From Aliishimia sp963678085 (GTDB lineage Bacteria; Pseudomonadota; Alphaproteobacteria; Rhodobacterales; Rhodobacteraceae), in NCBI GenBank assembly GCA_963678085.1, contig OY782680.1, positions 1,178,001 to 1,242,000 of the forward strand: a DNA stretch of 64,000 nucleotides, given 5' to 3'. Positions within the stretch are counted from its first letter, which is position 1. Every line of letters begins with the position of its first letter. A model generated the notes under the pieces. That model made no database searches. It saw only the letters and a program-made list of their open reading frames with translations, and was not told the origin of the DNA. A program made the translations under genes and the position numbers. Positions 24,995 to 31,500 of this stretch are shown here, piece by piece.

Positions 24995-26517
24995 CAGTGG
25001 CACCCGCATCCAGGGCCATGCACATGCCCGGCCTCAAGGCGTTGTTGCTCGTGATCGCGCAGGATCTCGCGCACTTTTCGCACCAGTTGATCGCGTGGCA
25101 CTTCGAATTGAGAGGGGCGGTCTTTCCATTCCTCAAGGCTTGCCGTCTGTGCAATCTGAGCGCCCAGCACCAGGTCTTTGATCTGGATCACGCCGTTCTC
25201 ATGCTCATCCGAGCCTTGAATGATTGCAATCGGCGCGCCCCGTTTATCCGCATATTTCAGCTGATTGCCAAAGTTTTTAGGATTGCCCAGATAGACCTCG
25301 GAGCGGATGCCCGCCCCGCGCAGCTCTGCCACCATTTTCTGATAATCGCCCATGCGCGCCTTATCCATAACGGTGACAACAACGGGGCCCTGAACCTGCT
25401 CAGCCACCCCGCGCCGTGAGCGGATGGCCGCAAGCAGACGATCAACGCCAATGGAAACGCCGGTGGCCGGAACCGATTGGCCGGTGAAGCGCTTGACCAG
25501 ATCATCATAGCGCCCACCCCCCGCAACCGAGCCGAATTGCACATTCTGCCCTTTTTCATTCTGAACCTCAAAGGTCAGCTCCGCCTCATAAACCGGGCCG
25601 GTATAGTAGCCAAGACCGCGCACAACGGAGGGGTCAATCACGATGCGATCAGGGCCATAGCCCTGGGCCTCGAGCAAAGAGGCGATTTCACCCAGCTCTT
25701 TCACCCCTTCGGCCCCTACCGCACTATCCCCAATTGCCGCGCTGAGATTGGCGAGCGTTTCCTCTGAATTTGCGCCCTTGGAGGTCAGAAATGCAATCAC
25801 CGGCTCGGCCTGGGCGGGGTCTAATCCTACCCCGTCGATATAGGCGCCCGAGTCATCAAGGCGCCCCTTACCGAGCAATTCGCGCACACCAGCCTCGCCC
25901 ACTTTGTCGAACTTGTCGATGGTGCGCAGCACATCTGCGCGCTGGGTCTCATCGCTCAGGCCCATGGTTTCCAGCACGCCATTCAGCACCTTGCGATTGT
26001 TGATGCGGATCACATAATCCCCGCGGGCAATGCCGACCTCTTCCAGCGCGTCCGACAGCATCGCGCAAATCTCGGCATCTGCTGCCATAGAGGCCGTGCC
26101 CACCGTATCCGCGTCACATTGATAAAACTGCCGATACCGTCCCGGTCCCGGCTTTTCATTGCGCCACACGGGGCCAAAGGTGAACCGGCGATAGGGCGTG
26201 GGCAGATCATTGCGGTGCTGGGCATAGACGCGGGCCAAGGGCGCGGTCATATCATAACGCAGGGCCATCCACGCCTCATCCTCGTCTTGCCAGGCAAAAA
26301 CGCCCTCATTCGGGCGATCCACATCGGGCAGGAATTTGCCCAGGGCCTCAACGGTTTCCACGGCCGAGGTCTCTAGCGCGTCAAAGCCATAACGATGATA
26401 CACAGCAGCAATGCGCGAGAGCATATCGGCGCGCTCGCTCACATCTTGTCCAAAGTAATCACGAAAGCCTTTGGGCGTTTCTGCCTTGGGGCGCGGGGAT
26501 TTCTTTTGTTTGGCCAT
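24994..26517 (-). CDS. hisS: Histidyl-tRNA synthetase
   Basis: This 507-residue class II synthetase charges tRNA-His. Motifs: ETPKGFRDYF near residue 13, RYDMTAPLARVYAQHR (about 91), FTFGPVWRNEKPGPGRYRQF (motif 2, about 115-134) and GLGYYTGPVYE (histidine motif, about 295). The C-terminus ends in a short metal-binding-looking tail, GHVHGPGCGCH. It heads a hisS-hisZ-hisG operon, which ties histidine synthesis and charging together. Confidence 0.96.
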   Translation of the reverse strand: MAKQKKSPRPKAETPKGFRDYFGQDVSERADMLSRIAAVYHRYGFDALETSAVETVEALGKFLPDVDRPNEGVFAWQDEDEAWMALRYDMTAPLARVYAQHRNDLPTPYRRFTFGPVWRNEKPGPGRYRQFYQCDADTVGTASMAADAEICAMLSDALEEVGIARGDYVIRINNRKVLNGVLETMGLSDETQRADVLRTIDKFDKVGEAGVRELLGKGRLDDSGAYIDGVGLDPAQAEPVIAFLTSKGANSEETLANLSAAIGDSAVGAEGVKELGEIASLLEAQGYGPDRIVIDPSVVRGLGYYTGPVYEAELTFEVQNEKGQNVQFGSVAGGGRYDDLVKRFTGQSVPATGVSIGVDRLLAAIRSRRGVAEQVQGPVVVTVMDKARMGDYQKMVAELRGAGIRSEVYLGNPKNFGNQLKYADKRGAPIAIIQGSDEHENGVIQIKDLVLGAQIAQTASLEEWKDRPSQFEVPRDQLVRKVREILRDHEQQRLEAGHVHGPGCGCH

Positions 26518-26620
26518 GGTGCCTATCCTCGAAAGCTTCGGCGCGTGACTAGCCTATGGCTGCGGGCGCGGCAAGTCGGCTTGGCCTTGCGTTTTGGCGC
26601 AGGGGCGTTAAGGGGGCACT

Positions 26621-26815
26621 ATGCAAGAGATCGAAGAGAAAATCGCACATCTGACCCGTGCCGTTGAGGATATGTCAGAGGTGATCGCCCGCCAGGACCA
26701 AGAGCTGACGCGCCTGCGCAAACAGGTCGATCTATTGATCCAGCGCGAGGCGGCGCGTGAGGCCGAGGGTACAGGCGGCGTAGTCTTCGGCGATGAACGC
26801 CCGCCGCATTACTGA
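26621..26815 (+). CDS. slyX: SlyX family protein
   Basis: This 64-residue protein is a coiled coil typical of SlyX: IEEKIAHLTRAVEDMSEVI followed by RQDQELTRLRKQVDLLIQR, with heptad hydrophobics, and a conserved C-terminal DERPPHY. AAGGGGG precedes the ATG. Function of the family is unknown. It is divergent from hisS. Confidence 0.88.
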   Translation: MQEIEEKIAHLTRAVEDMSEVIARQDQELTRLRKQVDLLIQREAAREAEGTGGVVFGDERPPHY

Positions 26816-26964
26816 CCCGCTTGGGGCGATGAACTGACGCATGTAAATTTGGAATTATTTGCGACGTAATTGGGAGCGGGAGAGCCTTTGCCATATCCTG
26901 CATTGGCCCTACTTAACGCTGCACCGGGACTTAGGTCTCATGCAAAACACATTGGAGAAGAATT

Positions 26965-27459
26965 TTGACCACACTCCTCACCCGCCGCCAGGCATTGATT
27001 AGTGCAACCGCCGCAACGACCTTGCTCGCAACGCCCGCGATCTTGCACGCTGCCACCGAACATGAAGTGCAAATGCTCAACAAACATCCCGAGGATGCTA
27101 AGCTGCGCAACGTGTTCTTTCCCCGGCTTTTGGCTGTAGACCCTGGTGACAGCGTCAAGTTTGTCGCGACCGACCGAGGGCATAACTCGGCCTCGGCCAA
27201 GGGCATGATCCCCGAGGGCACAGGGGGCTGGAAGGGCAAGATCAATGAAGAGCTCTCCGTGAGCTTCGACAAACCCGGCCTTTACGGCTATGTCTGCGCG
27301 CCGCATGTGGCACTTGGCATGGTCGGGCTTGTGGTCGTGAAGGGCGAGGGGGCTTTGCACAATCTCGATGCGGCCAAATCAGCCAAACAGCGCGGGCGCG
27401 CCAAGCAAGCCTGGGCCGAGATCTGGAAAGAACTCGCCGCGATGGATTTGTCGGCGTAG
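26965..27459 (+). CDS. Pseudoazurin (type 1 copper electron-transfer protein), TTG start
   Basis: The 164-residue periplasmic cupredoxin passes electrons to copper nitrite reductase or other oxidoreductases in relatives. A Tat-type signal TRRQALISATAATTLLATPA is followed by EHEVQMLNKHPED, the usual mature start. Copper ligands are His in DRGHNSASAKG and Cys, His and Met in YGYVCAPHVALGMVG. The start codon is TTG at 26965, with TTGGAGAAG 6-9 nt upstream; no in-frame ATG could include the signal peptide, and the ATG at 26940 is out of frame. No denitrification gene lies nearby and I see no FNR-type box upstream. Confidence 0.92.
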   Translation: MTTLLTRRQALISATAATTLLATPAILHAATEHEVQMLNKHPEDAKLRNVFFPRLLAVDPGDSVKFVATDRGHNSASAKGMIPEGTGGWKGKINEELSVSFDKPGLYGYVCAPHVALGMVGLVVVKGEGALHNLDAAKSAKQRGRAKQAWAEIWKELAAMDLSA

Positions 27460-27461
27460 CG

Positions 27462-27508
27462 CCCATCATCCCGAAAAGTGGGCACCGGTTTTCGGATACG
27501 GTGATGGG
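27462..27508. repeat. Palindromic intergenic element (REP-like)
   Basis: Nested inverted repeats lie 2 nt after the pseudoazurin stop: outer arms CCCATCA (27462-27468) and TGATGGG (27502-27508), inner arms CGAAAA and TTTTCG around GTGGGCACCGG. A second related segment (CCCGAAAACCGGGCTTTTC) follows at about 27526-27544. I recall CCGAAAAGTGGG/CCGGTTTTCGG units as common intergenic repeats in alphaproteobacteria. It may also end transcription of the pseudoazurin gene. Confidence 0.65.
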
Positions 27509-27599
27509 GTGAAAAGGCTCCATCGCCCCGAAAACCGGGCTTTTCCTGGTGGTCTTGCCGACTACCAAGCGGCACAAAATGTCCCGCGCACCCAAGGCC

Positions 27600-28316
27600 T
27601 CAGTCCGATTGCATCTTTGCAGAGCGTGCAAGGCTGCGCCATGTCCATGCAAGTGCGGCAGTAGCGATCAAGCCGGCGAAAACTATCTTGCCAAAAGGGA
27701 TGCCTTTGTGCCCCGCCAGGGTGAGGGTCCGGTCGTTGCCAAGCGTTAAGGAGCCATTGATTGTTTGAGCAGAGCCTTGAAAATCGTGGACATTAAACGG
27801 CACCGGCTGCTTGGGGGCGGCCGCCAATTTCAATGTCAGATCTCCCTGCGTTTGATCGGCATATGCAATCATCGCAAGATAAAGCCTAGTCTCGTCCAAG
27901 GGCGCAGTACCGCCCTCGGTGGCGCAGACTGAAACAGCGGTTAAGCCATCCCAAGGGGTCTCAAAGGGGATCTTATCTTCCTCGGGGTGTAGCATTAGCG
28001 ACATCGGCTCAAAGGAAACCTGGGCCCCGTCAATCTGTGCCTCGACCCCTTGCCAGAGAGTGCCAGCGGCATCAACTGTCCCGGCCCTAAACGCGCCGAA
28101 ATCCACCAGCCCCTCTTCATTCAGGAATAAACCTTGCGGCATATCAAGCAGCTCAAGCGCTTGCTGCGTTGGCATGGCCAAGAAGAGCTCCACACTGCTC
28201 TTTGTGCGGCTTATGATGATCTGGGCCTCTTGCGCTTTAAGAGCGCTGCTGCCCAAGGCTGGCACCAGGCAAAGAGAAACGCAGATAAGGCGCGGAACTA
28301 GATTTATGCGTAACAT
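27600..28316 (-). CDS. Unrecognised exported, C-terminally anchored protein
   Basis: The 238-residue protein has a signal peptide (VPRLICVSLCLVPALGSSALKA, about residues 7-28), a roughly 175-residue extracytoplasmic domain starting EAQIIISRTKSSVELFLAMP, and a single C-terminal membrane helix (KIVFAGLIATAALAWTW, about 210-226) followed by basic residues. I do not recognise the family. It lies downstream of the giant repeat gene on the same strand, but a strong terminator separates them, so co-transcription is unlikely. Confidence 0.75.
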   Translation of the reverse strand: MLRINLVPRLICVSLCLVPALGSSALKAQEAQIIISRTKSSVELFLAMPTQQALELLDMPQGLFLNEEGLVDFGAFRAGTVDAAGTLWQGVEAQIDGAQVSFEPMSLMLHPEEDKIPFETPWDGLTAVSVCATEGGTAPLDETRLYLAMIAYADQTQGDLTLKLAAAPKQPVPFNVHDFQGSAQTINGSLTLGNDRTLTLAGHKGIPFGKIVFAGLIATAALAWTWRSLARSAKMQSD

Positions 28317-28439
28317 GGCGGGGCGCCCCTATCGCTCTGGACTTTCCTAAGCTAGCGTCGATTGGCTGAGAGGCGATATTCTATCTTGTCGCAGCCCGTG
28401 TGGAACGGTGTTTTAAGTCCGCTGCTTGGCCGCGAATAT

Positions 28440-28471
28440 AAAAAAGGCGCAGCCCGAGGGGGAGCTGCGCC
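28440..28471 (-). terminator. Rho-independent terminator of the giant repeat gene
   Basis: Read on the minus strand, GGCGCAGC (28464-28471) pairs with GCTGCGCC (28446-28453) around a 10-nt loop and is followed by six T residues. It lies 45 nt after the stop of the giant gene. Confidence 0.93.
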
Positions 28472-28515
28472 TATTGGACGTGGGCAAGGTCATCCTGCCC
28501 CAGATTGGCTGATGA

Positions 28516-31500
28516 TTAGTCGTCTTTCGCGAACCAGACGTCTTCGGTCATGACCTCTTTGCCGTCGATGGTCGCGTCTGAGCGCATCAGGTCTTCACCG
28601 CGCTCGTTCTTCTCAAGCGTCATTTCGGTGGAGATCCGTGTGATACCCGCATCTGCTGCGGACATCATTTCGCCCTCTTCGACCACGGCGTCACCATCAT
28701 CGACCCAGACGGCGAGCCCTTCGAGCTCTTTGCCAGAGATTTGGCCGTCATCATCCGTGTCAAGCTGCGACAGTTTCACATAGCCGTTCTCGTATTTGCC
28801 GCCCTCGTCGCCATAGAGGCGCGCGCCGTCCATGTCATTGGCCACATTGCCGTCGCGGTTGTCGACCAGAAGGCCATCACCATCGCCGGACATCCATTCG
28901 ATGGTGTCCAAATCGCCGTCGCCGTCAATGTCGAACTGCACAGTTTCGCCGACATTGTTGTCGATGCGCTCTTTGGCAGTAGAGTTGCCGGTAGTGCCGA
29001 TTTTCCCGTCACCATTCAGATCGAATGCGATGGGGGAGTACATGAAGGCTTGTGGGATCGCTCTTTGCAATCCGATAGCATTGCCTGCAGGATCGTAGGT
29101 CACGAACATTCTTATGTCACCATCCCATTTGGCGCTGTGACCCGCATAAGGTCCAGAGACGATAATGGGCCGTCCTTCGTGGGTCGCGCCTCTGACAGCC
29201 ATAGGGTTGAAAGGCACATTAAGCTCAGGCAGTGCGGTGATTGGCATGTTGATGTCGGTGCCCGTTGGCGGGTTATAGCGCGCGACCAGATCGCCCTCTG
29301 GGTTGTAGATGGCATAGGTGTTGTCCTCGGCGCTCCACTCAGCTGTATGGCCTGCATAGTCTCCTTTATTGATGTTATAGCTACCATCGCCGTTTGCTGT
29401 GACACCCTCATAAGGCGCTAGCCATTCGCCGGCTTTTATTTGCGGCATATCGCCGGGGGTTGGAGCAACTGGCTCTGACACGATGATCGGTTCGGAACGT
29501 ATCGGAAATCTCGGAATTGTGACGATTCGATCGTAGAGTACAGGGCGGCCGCTAGGAGGCTCGAACCGTCCGATGGCATTCCCTTCTGGGTCATAAACCA
29601 CGAACTGACTGTTATCGGCGTCCCATTTCGCGGTATGATCGGCGTAGGTGCCCTCGGTGATTAGATAATTGTTATCGCCAAGATCTGTGTAGTTATCCTG
29701 AGGTCCGATAAGCGCCATTTCACCGGGTCTGAGTTGCGGCAGATCGGCTAGGGTTGGAGTGAGGCGGTCCGCGCCATGTGGTGCGATGTAAGTGCCGACA
29801 AGTTCGCCTTGTGCATCAAGGATTGCGAAAGCTCCGTCGTCTGCGCTCCACTCAGCTGTGTGACCGGCATACTCGCCCTCATTGATGTTGAAGCTACCAT
29901 CAGCGTTCTCGGTCACGCCGCCATAGGGAGCGAGCCATTCGCCGGCTTTCACCTGGTTTGCGTCACGCAATGTTGGGGCCAGTTGCCCGTCCGCGCCATT
30001 TGGCGGGGTGTAGCGGCCGACGAGTTCGCCTTGTGCATCAAGGATTGCGAAGGCTCCATCATCTGCGCTCCATTCTGCGGTGTGGCCTGCATACTCGCCT
30101 TTGTTGATGTCATAAGTGCCATCAGCGTTTTGGGTGATGCCCTGATACGGTGCGAGCCATTCGCCCTCTTTGATTTGTGGCATATCGGCTAGGGTTGGAG
30201 TGAGGCGATCCGCGCCATTTGGTGCGATGTAAGTGCCCACAAGCTCACCTTGTGCGTCAAGGATTGCGAAGGCTCCGTCGTCTGCGCTCCATTCGGCTGT
30301 ATGCCCGGCATAATCACCTTCGTTGATGGTAAAGCTGCCATCAGCGTTCTCGGTCACGCCGCCATAGGGGGCGAGCCATTCGCCGGCTTTTACCTGGTTT
30401 GCGTCACGCAGTGTTGGGGCCAGTTGCCCGTCCGCGCCATTTGGCGGGGCGTAGCGGCCTACGAGGTCGCCTTGTGCGTCTAGAATTGCGAAGGCTCCGT
30501 CGTCTGCGCTCCATTCTGCTGTGTGACCTGCGAAGTCACCTTCGTTGATGGTAAAGCTGCCATCGGCGTTTTGAGTGACGCCATCATGGGGGGCCAGCCA
30601 TTCGCCGGCTTTCACCTGGTTTGCGTCACGCAATGTTGGGGCCAGTTGCCCGTCCGCGCCATTTGGCGGGGTGTAGCGGCCGACGAGTTCGCCTTGTGCA
30701 TCAAGGATTGCGAAGGCTCCATCATCTGCGCTCCATTCTGCGGTGTGGCCTGCATACTCGCCTTTGTTGATGTCATAAGTGCCATCAGCGTTTTGGGTGA
30801 TGCCCTGATACGGCGCGAGCCATTCGCCTTGGCTGATTTTTGGCATATCGGCTAGGGTTGGAGTGAGGCGATCCGCGCCATGTGGTGCGATGTAAGTGCC
30901 TACGAGTTCGCCTTGTGCGTCTAGGATTGCGAAGGCTCTGTCGTCTGCGCTCCACTCGGCTGTGTGACCGGCATACTCGCCCTCATTGATGTTGAAGCTA
31001 CCATCAGCGTTCTCGGTCACGCCGCCATAGGGGGCGAGCCATTCGCCGGCTTTTACCTGGTTTGCGTCACGCAGTGTTGGGGCCAGTTGCCCGTCCGCGC
31101 CATTTGGCGGGGTGTAGCGGCCGACGAGGTCGCCTTGCGCATCAAGGATTGCGAAGGCTCCATCATCCGCGCTCCATTCCGCTGTGTGGCCGGCATAATC
31201 ACCTTCGTTGATGGTAAAGCTGCCATCAGCGTTTTCGCTCACGCCGCCATAGGGGGCGAGCCATTCGCCTTGGCTGAGCTGCGGCGCATCAGCGAGTGTT
31301 GGGGCCAAGCGATCGGTTCCATCCGGCGCATCATAGTGCGCGACCAGATCCCCATCCGGGTTGAAGATGGCGAAGGTATTATCCTCAGTGCTCCACTCGG
31401 CTGTGTGGCCGGCATACTCACCCTCATTGATGCTGAAGCTGCCGTCATCGTTCCGAGTGACACCATCATATGGCGCGAGCCATTCACCCGCGCTGATTTG

